A DNA stretch of 64,000 bases from an uncultured Flavobacteriaceae bacterium (GCA_947494695.1 CANLWB010000007.1:292292-356291), one strand, 5' to 3'; counted from the first letter of the stretch, positions 17,477 to 27,150 are shown. The notes: a model not told the origin generated them from the letters alone. Numbers and translations are program-made.

Positions 17477-18181
17477 TTAGGAATTCACAACTAATCTAAA
17501 GCCTTCGCCGTGAATATTAAGGATTTCTACCTTTTCATCTGGTTTTAAGTACTTACGTAATTTGGCAATATAAACATCCATACTACGGGAAGTAAAATAA
17601 TTATCATCACGCCATATTTTGGTAAGAGCCAATTCTCTAGGCATTAAATCATTTTCATGCAGCGCTAATAAACGCAGTAATTCATTTTCCTTTGGCGATA
17701 ACTTCAAAGGATCGCCACCTTTAAACCTTAGGAACCTGAGCTTAGAATTTAAATCGAAACTTCCTATTTTAAATTCAAATTGTTTACTATCTGAAATGGT
17801 CTCGGTTGCTTTACGCTGAATAATGGCTTTAATCTTCATAAGCAAGACCTCACTATCGAACGGTTTGTTTAAATAATCGTCTGCACCTACCTTATAGCCG
17901 CGCAAAACGTCTTCCTTCATGGTTTTTGCAGTTAAAAAGATAATAGGAACATCGGTATTTTTATCCCTAATTTCTTTAGCTAAAGTAAATCCATCTTTAT
18001 AAGGCATCATAACATCTAAAATGCACAGATCGAAATCATCTTTTTTAAATTTTTCGAAACCTTCCATACCATTCTTGGCATGAGTTACCTCATAATCGTT
18101 CATCATTAAATAGTCCTTAAGGACTGTTCCGAAATTAGGATCGTCTTCTACTAATAAAATTCTTTTTTTTTGCTCTTCCAT
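17477..18181 (-). CDS. OmpR-family response regulator (RprY-like)
   Basis: A 234-residue protein. The receiver domain has acidic residues D13 and D14, the phospho-acceptor D56 in CILDVMMP, T84 and K106. The C-terminal winged helix has the transactivation loop and ends LNIHGEGFRLVV. It is encoded 3 nt after the sensor kinase gene in the same operon, so the two form a cognate pair. Pairing and length match the RprX/RprY type of Bacteroidota. Candidate DNA boxes (GTTAA repeats) lie upstream of the kinase gene and of degQ. Confidence 0.88.
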   Translation of the reverse strand: MEEQKKRILLVEDDPNFGTVLKDYLMMNDYEVTHAKNGMEGFEKFKKDDFDLCILDVMMPYKDGFTLAKEIRDKNTDVPIIFLTAKTMKEDVLRGYKVGADDYLNKPFDSEVLLMKIKAIIQRKATETISDSKQFEFKIGSFDLNSKLRFLRFKGGDPLKLSPKENELLRLLALHENDLMPRELALTKIWRDDNYFTSRSMDVYIAKLRKYLKPDEKVEILNIHGEGFRLVVNS

Positions 18182-18184
18182 GAT

Positions 18185-19774
18185 TTATGATATTAGAGGA
18201 AGTTTTATGATGAATGTACTTCCTTTTTCTTTTTCGCTTTCAACAGAAACATACCCCTGGTGATCATCTACAATACGCTTTACATAGGCCAGTCCTAAGC
18301 CATGGCCTTTAACATTATGTATATTTCCAGTATGTTCTCTATAAAACTTTTCAAATACTTTTTTAACGGCGGCTTTACTCATGCCTATACCGTGATCTTT
18401 AATCTTTAATAAAATATTAGTTCCTACATTTTCTGTGTATACCTCTACTTTAGGGGCATCTGTAGAATACTTTATCGCATTGTCTAATATATTAACAATA
18501 ACATTAGTAAAATGTGTCTCATTGGCTAAAATTGAAGATTTTTCAGCTTCAAAACGCGTTTTAATATACCCCTGTCGGTTTTCAACAATAAGGCTTACAT
18601 GTGTAATAGCTTCCTCAACCAAATCATGTAACTTAACTCTATCTTTACTAATATTAAGCTCATTCTTTTCTAATTTAGATATCCTTAAAACGTTCTCAAC
18701 CTGAGCATGCATACGTTTATTTTCATCTTTTATCATGGAAAGATAACGTTTTACTTTTTCTTCATCATCTATAACTTTTGGGTTTTTTATGGCATCTAGA
18801 GCTAAATTAATAGTGGCAATAGGTGTCTTAAACTCGTGAGTCATGTTATTGATGAAATCGGTCTTTATCTCTGAAATCTTACGTTGTTTAATAAGCTGAT
18901 AAAGTGCACTCAAATACGTTATAATAATAATCGCTGTAAAAATAATTGACAGCAGTATCATGCCCATGATAGACGATAAAACAAACGTTTTATCGTCCGT
19001 AAAATTGACGTGTAGTTTGTATGGACTTCGATTGTTCTCATCGTAAAATATGGGTACCTTAAAAGGTGATTTTTTATTAAACTCGAAACCATCACTTTGA
19101 ACTTTTGTTGCTAAATCATTACTGTAAATAGCAAATTCAAAATCTATGTTTATATCATCTTCACTAAGCTTTTTAGAAATTAGCTCTTTAATTTTCTCTT
19201 CGGAAACGCGCTGATGAATTGGGATTTTCTTTGTATAAGCTCTGAAGTTTTTATCAAAATAATTTTTCTCAGCCTCTTTTATTCGGCCACTATTCATGAT
19301 ATTTACAATGGGGCTCTTTACAATATCCTTTTCTGAAAAATCTGAACCTCGATATACCTCCAAATTCGAGCTACCTACAACCGATGTTCCTATAATTTTT
19401 TCAATATTAAGACTATCTAAACCAATGTCAAAGAGCGATGCTGATAATTTATAATTTCCTTCTAAAATTCCGCTTCTATAAATAAGGGTCTCATTTGTAT
19501 TATTATTTTGCTGATAAATAAACAATTGAGAAACCGCTACAGAGTCCACCTCCTTCTCATTAGAAATTAACTCCTGATATCTGGAAAAATGGGTATCCAA
19601 TTCTTCCGATTGAACCCTATTTGAAACTGCATATAAAGATTTAATCACACTCGATTTAAATCTCTTTTTCTCGTTCTTGACGGAGTCGTTTATAAAATAA
19701 GCCTGAACGAATATAATTCCTATAAGAGACAAGCTCATTAAAAGCACCAATAGGGTAAATATTCTTCTACTCAT
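18185..19774 (-). CDS. Sensor histidine kinase (RprX-like)
   Basis: A 529-residue membrane kinase. One membrane helix is near 5-28. A periplasmic sensor region spans about 29-262, and a second helix lies near 265-295. The dimerisation box MTHEFKTP has phospho-acceptor His 313. Further on come the N-box NILDNAIKYS, the G1 box DHGIGMS and the G2 box GHGLGLAYV. No HAMP domain is evident between the second helix and the H-box. The promoter lies only 4 nt upstream of the ATG. The periplasmic sensor domain and the position with envelope genes suggest an envelope-stress role, which is inference. Confidence 0.88.
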   Translation of the reverse strand: MSRRIFTLLVLLMSLSLIGIIFVQAYFINDSVKNEKKRFKSSVIKSLYAVSNRVQSEELDTHFSRYQELISNEKEVDSVAVSQLFIYQQNNNTNETLIYRSGILEGNYKLSASLFDIGLDSLNIEKIIGTSVVGSSNLEVYRGSDFSEKDIVKSPIVNIMNSGRIKEAEKNYFDKNFRAYTKKIPIHQRVSEEKIKELISKKLSEDDINIDFEFAIYSNDLATKVQSDGFEFNKKSPFKVPIFYDENNRSPYKLHVNFTDDKTFVLSSIMGMILLSIIFTAIIIITYLSALYQLIKQRKISEIKTDFINNMTHEFKTPIATINLALDAIKNPKVIDDEEKVKRYLSMIKDENKRMHAQVENVLRISKLEKNELNISKDRVKLHDLVEEAITHVSLIVENRQGYIKTRFEAEKSSILANETHFTNVIVNILDNAIKYSTDAPKVEVYTENVGTNILLKIKDHGIGMSKAAVKKVFEKFYREHTGNIHNVKGHGLGLAYVKRIVDDHQGYVSVESEKEKGSTFIIKLPLIS

Positions 19775-19778
19775 TATC

Positions 19779-19786
19779 CAAAATTA
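19779..19786 (-). promoter_or_regulatory. -7 promoter element, near-leaderless, for the sensor kinase operon
   Basis: On the minus strand TAATTTTG is an exact TAnnTTTG ending 4 nt before the ATG at 19774. Transcription would begin at or within a few bases of the start codon. Confidence 0.65.
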
Positions 19787-19841
19787 ACATTTTAACATTT
19801 ATGACACTTCCCTTTTAACCTTACATTAACAAAAATGTTAA
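19784..19841 (-). promoter_or_regulatory. Cluster of GTTAA boxes in the kinase promoter (candidate response-regulator sites)
   Basis: Read on the minus strand, GTTAA occurs at start-to-start spacings of 11, 23 and 8 nt (plus-strand TTAAC at 19826, 19815, 19792 and 19784), with an inverted TTAAC near 19837. Spacing of 11 nt, or about two turns, is typical for OmpR-family direct-repeat sites. Together with the similar array upstream of degQ, this suggests autoregulation. The region is AT-rich, so chance cannot be dismissed. Confidence 0.4.
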
Positions 19842-19854
19842 AATGGCTAATTTT

Positions 19855-20439
19855 TTAAGTTCTTTTAAGAAGATCTTCGTGAATTTTTACAACCTGATTC
19901 TCAATAGATTCAATATGAATATTTTCAATAACATAATGAGAATGCTTCACCTTTTCAGCATCAGACCACTGATTATTCATAATAGATTCAACCTTATTTC
20001 TAGTAGTATTATCCCGTTTTAATAAGCGCTCTATCCGTAAATCTTTTGGTGCCGTAACCGCAATAATATAGTCGCAGGCTTTGTCTCCCCCATTTTCAAA
20101 TAAAATAGCGACTTCTTTAATAACATAAGGCGACTTTTGCTTAAGTACCCACTTCTCAAAGTGTCTGGCAACTCTGGGATGAATGATGGCATTCATTTTT
20201 TGTAAGGAATCTTTATCGTTAAAAATAATATCAGCTATAAATGATCTGTTTAACTTATCGTCTACATAGGCCTTTTCACCAAATAACTGAATGAGTTTCC
20301 TCTTAATAACCTTTGAGGTATTCATGAGGTTTTTAGCTTCAATGTCTGCGATATAAACAGGGATATTCAGTTTCTCAAAATGTTTGGAAACTGTGGTCTT
20401 TCCACTCCCAATGCCACCTGTAAGCCCTACAATGATCAT
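19855..20439 (-). CDS. coaE: Dephospho-CoA kinase
   Basis: A 194-residue P-loop kinase catalysing the last step of coenzyme A synthesis, phosphorylation of the 3'-hydroxyl of dephospho-CoA. The P-loop GGIGSGKT is at 8-15, followed by HPRVARHFEKW and the lid segment RLLKRDNTTRNKVE. Its start overlaps the stop of the upstream YbbR-like gene by 4 bp. It is complete. coaBC is about 6 kb away on the same strand. Confidence 0.93.
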   Translation of the reverse strand: MIIVGLTGGIGSGKTTVSKHFEKLNIPVYIADIEAKNLMNTSKVIKRKLIQLFGEKAYVDDKLNRSFIADIIFNDKDSLQKMNAIIHPRVARHFEKWVLKQKSPYVIKEVAILFENGGDKACDYIIAVTAPKDLRIERLLKRDNTTRNKVESIMNNQWSDAEKVKHSHYVIENIHIESIENQVVKIHEDLLKRT

Positions 20440-21398
20440 TTTGTAATTATAAACTCTATACGTTGCTGATTAATTTTTATATGCTTCACAGTTTTAGGAA
20501 ATTTGGTTAGTCGCGGTATCAAAAATGACTGATCCCCTTGGGTTCTTTTAAAGTCACAAACCACTTCAAAGTCATTCTCCTTAACCGAATTAAAATTGCT
20601 CAGGCTCGTATAATACGATACATGAACGTCTTTTGGGAAGTACTTGAGCTTAATACCTTCGGGAACGTTTATAACACGAACCGGTATTTTTAATGTGCCT
20701 TCCGTAAACTTTTCAACGTCTGCCCTTAACATCACATGAGTAGCCGAGAATTTAAGGTCTGATGCATGCTCCTCTGGCAGTTTTAAGGTAATTGTTTCTT
20801 CCAGATCTGATTTAACATCACTTAAGACGGCTTCATGAGTCTCTAAATAGCTAATCTCTGACACTAGTATCTTGGGGCCAATAACGACAATTGTATCCGG
20901 GTCTGTAACCAGAGCATCAGAAATATCATAGCCCGGTTTAAAATCAATATTTGTATTAAGCCGTACCGGAACCTTTTTAATCATATTAGAATCATATCTA
21001 AAGGTCAAAGCTGCTGGAAATATATTTAGCAATTCCACCTGTTCGTCAAATTGAGTATTCATTAAAAACTCTTTAGACTTGTTCCACACAAAAACCTTTT
21101 GTTCTTTGTCTACGTCTTTACTAAAATCAATCTTAATTTTTGGGTCGCCCATATAATATTGAAACCACTTAAAACCGTGTGTTTTCAAGGTAATACTTAT
21201 AGACATAGTATCCTCAAGAATAATGTATTCTTCTGGTAAATTAGTTTTTTCAATACCAAACACAATAGTATCTGTATACTCTTTAGAAAGCTTAGAGAAG
21301 ATTAGAATAATAAAAGAAAACAATAAAAAAAGAAAGAATACATTAATTCTTTTGTTCTTTATCGATTTTAATATTTCTAGTTTTAATTTTCTTATCAT
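20436..21398 (-). CDS. YbbR-like (CdaR-type) domain protein
   Basis: A 320-residue protein with one N-terminal membrane helix (about 18-36) and an extracytoplasmic part made of repeated beta-rich units. Phrases such as ALVTDPDTIVVIGPKILVSEISYLET and SDLKFSATHVMLRADVEKFTEGTLKIPVRVINVPEG are the hallmark of YbbR domains. In Firmicutes the YbbR protein regulates a di-adenylate cyclase. In Flavobacteria its partner is not evident here. It overlaps both neighbours by 4 bp, which implies an operon glycosyltransferase - ybbR - coaE. Confidence 0.82.
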   Translation of the reverse strand: MIRKLKLEILKSIKNKRINVFFLFLLFSFIILIFSKLSKEYTDTIVFGIEKTNLPEEYIILEDTMSISITLKTHGFKWFQYYMGDPKIKIDFSKDVDKEQKVFVWNKSKEFLMNTQFDEQVELLNIFPAALTFRYDSNMIKKVPVRLNTNIDFKPGYDISDALVTDPDTIVVIGPKILVSEISYLETHEAVLSDVKSDLEETITLKLPEEHASDLKFSATHVMLRADVEKFTEGTLKIPVRVINVPEGIKLKYFPKDVHVSYYTSLSNFNSVKENDFEVVCDFKRTQGDQSFLIPRLTKFPKTVKHIKINQQRIEFIITK

Positions 21399-22402
21399 TT
21401 CGATTTAAAAAATAACCCCGGAAAATATGTTTCCGGTTCTTTATTAAGCACTGAAACAGCAAATGTTGACCTTAAAAAGCCATAACCGTATCCAAAAAAT
21501 TGAATGGCTATAGCAACCAATGCCTGTACTGAAACCACCAGACTTCCTGTGTTTACTAGGGCCAACACAAAAGCTATAACAAAATAGGATGCATATACCA
21601 TAATTCCCCACCTCACATTAAAAAAAGTTAAGAATAATGACAGTATAAAACCTAAACAGAATAACGTTGGAAACCAGTAGGTTATTTTCTTAGTTGAAGG
21701 ATGCCATGCATTTAAAATTGGACGTACCAATCCAAATTTATTCACCTGCTTATAAAATTTACTCCAGGAAATACGTCGTTTATGATAGACAAAAGCTTCT
21801 GGTATTAATTTAGTTTTATAGCCTAAATTCCATAATCTAATAGATAAATCGGGGTCTTCGCCTGGATGAATATTCCCAAAGCCTTTGGAGTCTATAAAAG
21901 CCTTCTTTGAAAGCCCCATATTAAAACTCCTGGGCTGAAATGTATCCACACTCTTTTTATGTCCTCGTATTCCCCCAGTGGTGATAAAAGAGGTCATCGA
22001 AAAATTAATAGCTTTCTGTAAATTGGTAAACGATTGGTGAGCGGCATCTGGACCACCAAAACAATCTACATAGTGTTCGTTTAAGCTCTTTTTTACTTCA
22101 ACCAAATAGTTTTCAGGTAAAATGCAATCCGAATCTAAAATAATAAAATAATTCCCCTTGGCATGCTGCATTCCATAGTTTCTGGAATCTCCCGGTCCCG
22201 AGTTCTCTTTAAAATAGTATGAGATATTGAGCTTATCCTTATAGCGGTTAGCTATGGCTTCAGAAGGTACGGAAGACCCATCTTCTATCAGAACAATCTC
22301 GAACGACTTATCGCCCTGTAGTGCTTCAAAACTCTCCAAAAGTTCCTGTACTTCGTCCGGACGATTATAAACCGGAATGATAAAAGAAAACTGTAACTGC
22401 AT
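21395..22402 (-). CDS. Family 2 glycosyltransferase with C-terminal membrane segments
   Basis: A 335-residue protein. The N-terminal GT-A domain has LIEDGSS at 38-44 and the metal motif ILDSDC near 88-93; the acceptor-side pattern GEDPDLSIRLWNLGY follows. Three hydrophobic helices occupy about 245-310, placing it in the inner membrane. It resembles glycosyltransferases that add sugars to lipid or wall polymers. The product is unknown. It is first in the operon with the ybbR-like gene and coaE, separated from fabI by a terminator. Confidence 0.82.
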   Translation of the reverse strand: MQLQFSFIIPVYNRPDEVQELLESFEALQGDKSFEIVLIEDGSSVPSEAIANRYKDKLNISYYFKENSGPGDSRNYGMQHAKGNYFIILDSDCILPENYLVEVKKSLNEHYVDCFGGPDAAHQSFTNLQKAINFSMTSFITTGGIRGHKKSVDTFQPRSFNMGLSKKAFIDSKGFGNIHPGEDPDLSIRLWNLGYKTKLIPEAFVYHKRRISWSKFYKQVNKFGLVRPILNAWHPSTKKITYWFPTLFCLGFILSLFLTFFNVRWGIMVYASYFVIAFVLALVNTGSLVVSVQALVAIAIQFFGYGYGFLRSTFAVSVLNKEPETYFPGLFFKSK

Positions 22403-22413
22403 AAAACAAATGT

Positions 22414-22443
22414 AACAAAAAAGCCACCGTTTTACGGGTGGCT
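22414..22443 (-). terminator. Intrinsic terminator after fabI
   Basis: AGCCACC and GGTGGCT form a 7-bp GC-rich stem with an 8-nt loop. On the minus strand the stem is followed by TTTTTTG. It lies between the fabI stop and the next gene, so fabI is a separate transcription unit. Confidence 0.8.
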
Positions 22444-22464
22444 GTTTTTAATATTTAAAATATT

Positions 22465-23283
22465 TTAGTCTTCTTTCATAAATGTTTCCATAACGGCATC
22501 GCTCACTCCCATATTACTAAAGCCTCCATCGTTATAAAGGTTTTGAAGTGTGACACGTTTTGTTAGGTCACTAAATAATGATACGGTATAATTTGCACAG
22601 TCTAATGCTGTTGCATTTCCTAAAGGTGACATTTTTTCTGCGTAAGCAATAAATCCGTCAAACCCCTTAACCCCACTTCCGGCCGTTGTTGGTGTTGGTG
22701 ACTGTGAAATGGTATTGACACGTACATTTTTATCGCGACCAAAGAAATAGCCAAAACTACGGGCTATACTCTCTAAATACGCCTTATTATCTGCCATATC
22801 ATTATAATCGGGGAATACACGCTGTGCAGCCATATAAGTCAATGCAACAATACTTCCCCACTCGTTCATGGCATCTGCTTTGTAAAGCGTTTGCATCACT
22901 TTATGAAAGGACATCGCAGAAACGTCGGTTCCTTTTTGAGTCCAACTGTAATTCTGATCTGTATAATGCTTTCCTTTTCTAACATTTATAGACATTCCAA
23001 TAGAATGCAATACAAAATCGATTTTTCCTCCAAGAATCTCCATGGATTTCTCAATTAGATTTTGTAAATCTTCTTCAGAAGTTGCATCGGCAGGAATAAT
23101 TTGAGAACCTGTTTTTTCTGCTAGCTCATTAATTTGTCCCATTCGCATGGCCACTGGTGCATTTGTAAGCACAAATGTTCCACCTTCTTCATGTACGCGC
23201 TCTGCTGTTTTCCATGCAATTGAGTTAGAATCTAATGCTCCAAAAATGATTCCTCTTTTTCCTTTTAATAAATTATGCGCCAT
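22465..23283 (-). CDS. fabI: Enoyl-[acyl-carrier-protein] reductase (NADH)
   Basis: A 272-residue short-chain dehydrogenase-type enzyme reducing enoyl-ACP in the last step of fatty acid elongation. The nucleotide-binding loop is GALDSNSIAW near 15-24, DFVLHSIGMS lies near 89-98, and the catalytic Tyr/Lys pair fits Y160 and K167 (Tyr-x6-Lys, the FabI spacing). The tail ITFSQSPTPT-like segment is also FabI-like. It is preceded by its own TATATTTG promoter that overlaps the recN stop. Confidence 0.93.
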   Translation of the reverse strand: MAHNLLKGKRGIIFGALDSNSIAWKTAERVHEEGGTFVLTNAPVAMRMGQINELAEKTGSQIIPADATSEEDLQNLIEKSMEILGGKIDFVLHSIGMSINVRKGKHYTDQNYSWTQKGTDVSAMSFHKVMQTLYKADAMNEWGSIVALTYMAAQRVFPDYNDMADNKAYLESIARSFGYFFGRDKNVRVNTISQSPTPTTAGSGVKGFDGFIAYAEKMSPLGNATALDCANYTVSLFSDLTKRVTLQNLYNDGGFSNMGVSDAVMETFMKED

Positions 23284-23327
23284 ATTTTATTGGTTTATAT
23301 TTTAATTGTTCTATTTCTACTGGCGGA

Positions 23328-23335
23328 CAAATATA
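23328..23335 (-). promoter_or_regulatory. -7 promoter element for fabI
   Basis: On the minus strand TATATTTG is an exact TAnnTTTG, placed about 45 nt upstream of the fabI ATG and immediately after the recN stop codon. It gives fabI independent transcription. Confidence 0.65.
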
Positions 23336-23339
23336 CTAA

Positions 23340-24992
23340 TTAATTCAGCAATTCTTTGGCATGTGCAATGGCAGAAGATGACATGTCCAAACCACCTAAC
23401 ATTTGTGCAATTTCAACCACACGCTCGTCGTGACTTAACTTCACTAAATTCGTTCGAGTTACATGGTTTATGTCTTCCTTATAAACCTTGAAGTGTTCAT
23501 GCCCTTTGGCAGCTATCTGAGGCAAATGTGTTATGGAAAACACCTGCATGGTTTTGCTCATTTGCTGCATAATATCTCCCATTTTATTCGATATTTCACC
23601 GGAAACTCCCGTATCAATTTCATCAAACATAATGGTAGGTAACTTTATATATTTGGACAATACAGATTTTATAGCTAGCATAATCCTTGATAATTCACCA
23701 CCTGAAGCTGCTTTCTTGAGTTCGTTAAAGTTCCCGCCCTTATTAGCAGAAAACAAAAACAGCAAATCATCCTTTCCATTGGTAAAAAAGGAATCACTAT
23801 AATTCACTTCTATTTTAAATTGTGCATTCGGCATGCCTAAGCCAGATAAAATAGCTTCCAGTTGTTTGATTAATTTAGGAATAGCTTTAGTTCTATTATC
23901 ATGAAGGATTTTAGAAATAGCATTTAACTCGGAGGTTTTGCTATCTATTTCGGACTGTTTTTTCTGAATGGAATCATCTAAATTTTCGGTTACAGCAACC
24001 CTTTCTTCCAAATCCTCTTTAATCTTTATGAGTTCTGAAACCTTGCTAACCACATGCTTTTGCAATAAATTATGAAGCGTCTTTAATTTTTGATCTACAG
24101 TCTGAAGCCTTTCTGGATCTACCTCTAAACCATCTTTTAGGGTATTTACTTCATTAAAAACATCGTCCATTTCTATAAGACCGCTTTGTATTCTATGGAA
24201 TAAACCTTCATACTTCGAAGAAAACCCGGTTAGCTTTTGAAAGGTGTTTTTTAAGGCAGTTAACGTGCTTAACACGCCCACTTCTTCCTCACTTAATAAA
24301 TGATGAGATTCATCTAATTTTTCTTTTATCCCTTCAATATTATTAAGGGTTTCGTATTCTTCTTCCAGCGATTCCAACTCACCATCGACCAATTTAGCCT
24401 CAACCAATTCATTCAACAAAAATGAATTATAATCATGCTCTTTAATGGCTTCTTTCTGAAAATCTAAAAGCTCGTTTAACTCTTTTTGAAGGGTTTTATA
24501 GCTTTTCAACTCCAATATATAGTGCTGTAATGTCTTCTCGTTACCAGCCAGCGCATCGATAACCTGAAACTGAAATTCATTACTCGTTAACTCCAAAGTT
24601 TGATGCTGAGAATGAATATCGATAAGACGTTCTCCTAACAATTGTAAACTGTTTAAATTAACTGGTGAGTCGTTTACAAATGCTCTGGATTTCCCAGAGG
24701 GTAATATCTCTCTACGAATGATGGTCTGCGATTCGTAATCGAAATCTTCTGATTTAAAAAGTGATTTTAGCTTATAATCTGAAATATCAAAAGTCGCTTC
24801 AATGGTACATTTTTGAGATGTGTCTTTCAAACTACTTAAATCGGCGCGTTTCCCAAGAATTAATGACAAACCTCCTAAAAGGATGGATTTACCTGCTCCT
24901 GTTTCACCAGTTATGATTGAAAAACCATCATTAAAATCAACATGAAGTGTATCTATTAATGCGTAATTTTTTATTGAGAGTGATGTTAACAA
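23340..24992 (-). CDS. recN: DNA repair protein RecN
   Basis: A 550-residue SMC-like ATPase acting in double-strand break repair. The N-terminal P-loop GETGAGKS is at 29-36, followed by long coiled-coil arms with internal Q/E/K-rich heptads. The C-terminal half holds the signature GGELSRIMLAIK and Walker B PTIMFDEIDTGVSG. The Q-loop and D-loop are also visible. Length matches the family. It is in the conserved order after the PorD gene. Confidence 0.95.
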   Translation of the reverse strand: MLTSLSIKNYALIDTLHVDFNDGFSIITGETGAGKSILLGGLSLILGKRADLSSLKDTSQKCTIEATFDISDYKLKSLFKSEDFDYESQTIIRREILPSGKSRAFVNDSPVNLNSLQLLGERLIDIHSQHQTLELTSNEFQFQVIDALAGNEKTLQHYILELKSYKTLQKELNELLDFQKEAIKEHDYNSFLLNELVEAKLVDGELESLEEEYETLNNIEGIKEKLDESHHLLSEEEVGVLSTLTALKNTFQKLTGFSSKYEGLFHRIQSGLIEMDDVFNEVNTLKDGLEVDPERLQTVDQKLKTLHNLLQKHVVSKVSELIKIKEDLEERVAVTENLDDSIQKKQSEIDSKTSELNAISKILHDNRTKAIPKLIKQLEAILSGLGMPNAQFKIEVNYSDSFFTNGKDDLLFLFSANKGGNFNELKKAASGGELSRIMLAIKSVLSKYIKLPTIMFDEIDTGVSGEISNKMGDIMQQMSKTMQVFSITHLPQIAAKGHEHFKVYKEDINHVTRTNLVKLSHDERVVEIAQMLGGLDMSSSAIAHAKELLN

Positions 24993-25055
24993 TGCACTTT
25001 AGGGTATTTGGTTTACGAGAATAAATATAATGAAAGCGTTTAATATATTGAGTGG

Positions 25056-25943
25056 TTAAAACTTAATCTTTCTCCACTTGTTATTATGCATTGGTGCTAC
25101 TTTTTCAAGTGTTTCTTTAACACTTGTAATGTTTACTTTTGGACCTTCACTAAAGATTAATTCAATCTCATCTGCTTTAGCATCGAAGAATGTGCGCAGT
25201 AAAAAAGAGTTTGGTCTACGACTATTCATCTTCTTTAAAAGCCCTAAAGCACTCGCTATTTTTTCTTTTCCTCCTTTAGTATTTTCACTCATAATATCCA
25301 AGCCCTCTCTATGGTAGTTGTACAAGACCTCCCTATACTCTTTAAAAGTAGGAGATAACACATTATCTATAAGAGCGAATCGACTCTGTAATCCATCCTC
25401 AATCTTCCACCCTGCAAAATTAGATTGCTGAGAGTAATTTGTAATGGTTTGAACCTGCTTATAATATTCATCACCACCATTTCTTGAAAATGAATCAGCA
25501 TCAATGGCCAAAATCATATAGACATGATATGTCAAAACCGAAATTAGATTTGATTCAAACTGCGTTGGGTTAAAAATTAAATTCTGAAACTCTAAATATC
25601 TAAAACTAAAATCTTTATCGTTAAAATTATAAACCGGTGAACTAAATGATGAGTCAAAAATAGGTCGCGACGACTGCACCTGAATCGAAGCTTGAAATGT
25701 CTCACTACTATAATCTGTAATATTTAAAATCATACTACAGTCAATACGTTCTTGAGACTTAAATGCTTTTTTAGTCCACTTGGTATTATTAATGAACTCC
25801 TTTAGCTGTTTTTCTAGGGTTTTAAAAATGGGGAAGTTCTCGTTTCCTGTTTGTTGAGCATTTACAACAACATCACAATTAAGTTCTTGTGAAAACCCAT
25901 GAACTCCAAGGATAAATACTAAAAAAACCAGAATATTACGCAT
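25056..25943 (-). CDS. porD: Type IX secretion system protein PorD (DUF4835)
   Basis: A 295-residue periplasmic protein with a signal peptide ending near GFSQ. The start ELNCDVVVNAQQTG is diagnostic of DUF4835. A core segment YEFxNLxFNPTQFESNLISVLTYHVYMILAIDADSFS-like region and the C-terminal NSRRPNSFLLRTFFDAKADE are also typical. DUF4835/PorD proteins are linked to the type IX secretion and gliding machinery of Bacteroidota. The start overlaps the coaBC stop by 8 bp, as usual for this conserved block. Confidence 0.88.
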   Translation of the reverse strand: MRNILVFLVFILGVHGFSQELNCDVVVNAQQTGNENFPIFKTLEKQLKEFINNTKWTKKAFKSQERIDCSMILNITDYSSETFQASIQVQSSRPIFDSSFSSPVYNFNDKDFSFRYLEFQNLIFNPTQFESNLISVLTYHVYMILAIDADSFSRNGGDEYYKQVQTITNYSQQSNFAGWKIEDGLQSRFALIDNVLSPTFKEYREVLYNYHREGLDIMSENTKGGKEKIASALGLLKKMNSRRPNSFLLRTFFDAKADEIELIFSEGPKVNITSVKETLEKVAPMHNNKWRKIKF

Positions 25944-27147
25944 GTATCTGTTCTATAATTTTATTTAATAAGTCTAGAGCCACATCTGCTTTAGATTTTA
26001 GCTCAAACTCTGTAATAATGTCTTTGTCATCAATAAAAGTAACTTTATTGGTGTCGTTTTTAAAACCAGCTCCTTTATCGTTCAACGAATTTAAAACAAT
26101 TAAATTTAAATTCTTTCGTTTTAATTTCCCTTTTGCATTTTCAATCTCATCATTAGTTTCTAATGCAAATCCAACTAAATACTGACGATCTTTAATGGCT
26201 CCCAAAGACGCTAAAATGTCTTTTGTTTTTTCTAACTCTAAGGTTAACGTTGGTTTCTGCTTTTTTATTTTTTGAGTAGCCACTTCTTTTGGTCGAAAAT
26301 CTGCAACAGCAGCAGAAAGTACTGCAATATCTACATCATTAAAGTACGTATGCGCCACATCATACATCTCTTGAGCACTAACCACAGGCATCACTTTTAT
26401 TAGAGCGTGGGATACTTTTTGATGTGTTGGTCCGGTTATTAAAACTACCTGAGCCCCCAAATTAGCCGCAGCTCTGGCTATTTCGAATCCCATCTTACCA
26501 CTGGAATGGTTTCCTATAAAACGTACTGGATCTATAGCCTCGTAAGTTGGTCCGGCCGTGATAAGCACCTTCTTTCCTTTTAATGGTAATGCATTGAGGA
26601 TATCATTTTCAATAAAGGCGACAATATCCTCTGGTTCTGCCATTCTCCCCTCACCTACCAACCCGCTGGCCAATTCGCCACTGGTTGCTGGAATCATGAT
26701 ATTCCCATACCCTTGCAACGTCTTAAAAGACGCCTTGGTACTCTCATGCTTATACATATCTAAGTCCATAGCTGGAGCAAAGTATACCGAACATTTAGCA
26801 GACAGATATGTTGCTAATAACAAATTATCGCTAGAACCCGAAGCCATTTTGGATAGTGTATTGGCTGTGGCCGGAGCTATAATAAAAATATCTGCCCAAA
26901 GCCCCAAATCCACGTGGTTATTCCATGTGGCATGCTCGTCTTCTTCATTGGTGAACGACGAATGGACTGGATGTTTTGAAAGTGTAGATAAGGTTAAAGG
27001 CGTTATAAATGCTTTAGAAGATGGCGTCATCACAACTTTTACTTGTGCGCCTGCTTTTACAAATAACCTTACTAATGAAGCTGTTTTATAGGCAGCAATA
27101 CCGGCACTAATGCCTAATAGAATGTTTTTGCCGCTTAGTATACTCAT
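25936..27147 (-). CDS. coaBC: Bifunctional phosphopantothenoylcysteine decarboxylase/phosphopantothenate-cysteine ligase
   Basis: A 403-residue fusion enzyme of coenzyme A synthesis. The N-terminal flavoprotein CoaC domain (GISAGIAAYKTASLVRLF, then APAMDLDMYKH) occupies about 1-180. The CoaB synthetase domain begins KKVLITAGPTYEAIDPVRFIGNHSSGKMG and runs to the end. It is complete. The 168 nt before its start contain a 13-bp perfect inverted repeat that may control expression. Confidence 0.95.
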   Translation of the reverse strand: MSILSGKNILLGISAGIAAYKTASLVRLFVKAGAQVKVVMTPSSKAFITPLTLSTLSKHPVHSSFTNEEDEHATWNNHVDLGLWADIFIIAPATANTLSKMASGSSDNLLLATYLSAKCSVYFAPAMDLDMYKHESTKASFKTLQGYGNIMIPATSGELASGLVGEGRMAEPEDIVAFIENDILNALPLKGKKVLITAGPTYEAIDPVRFIGNHSSGKMGFEIARAAANLGAQVVLITGPTHQKVSHALIKVMPVVSAQEMYDVAHTYFNDVDIAVLSAAVADFRPKEVATQKIKKQKPTLTLELEKTKDILASLGAIKDRQYLVGFALETNDEIENAKGKLKRKNLNLIVLNSLNDKGAGFKNDTNKVTFIDDKDIITEFELKSKADVALDLLNKIIEQIHA

Positions 27148-27150
27148 AAA

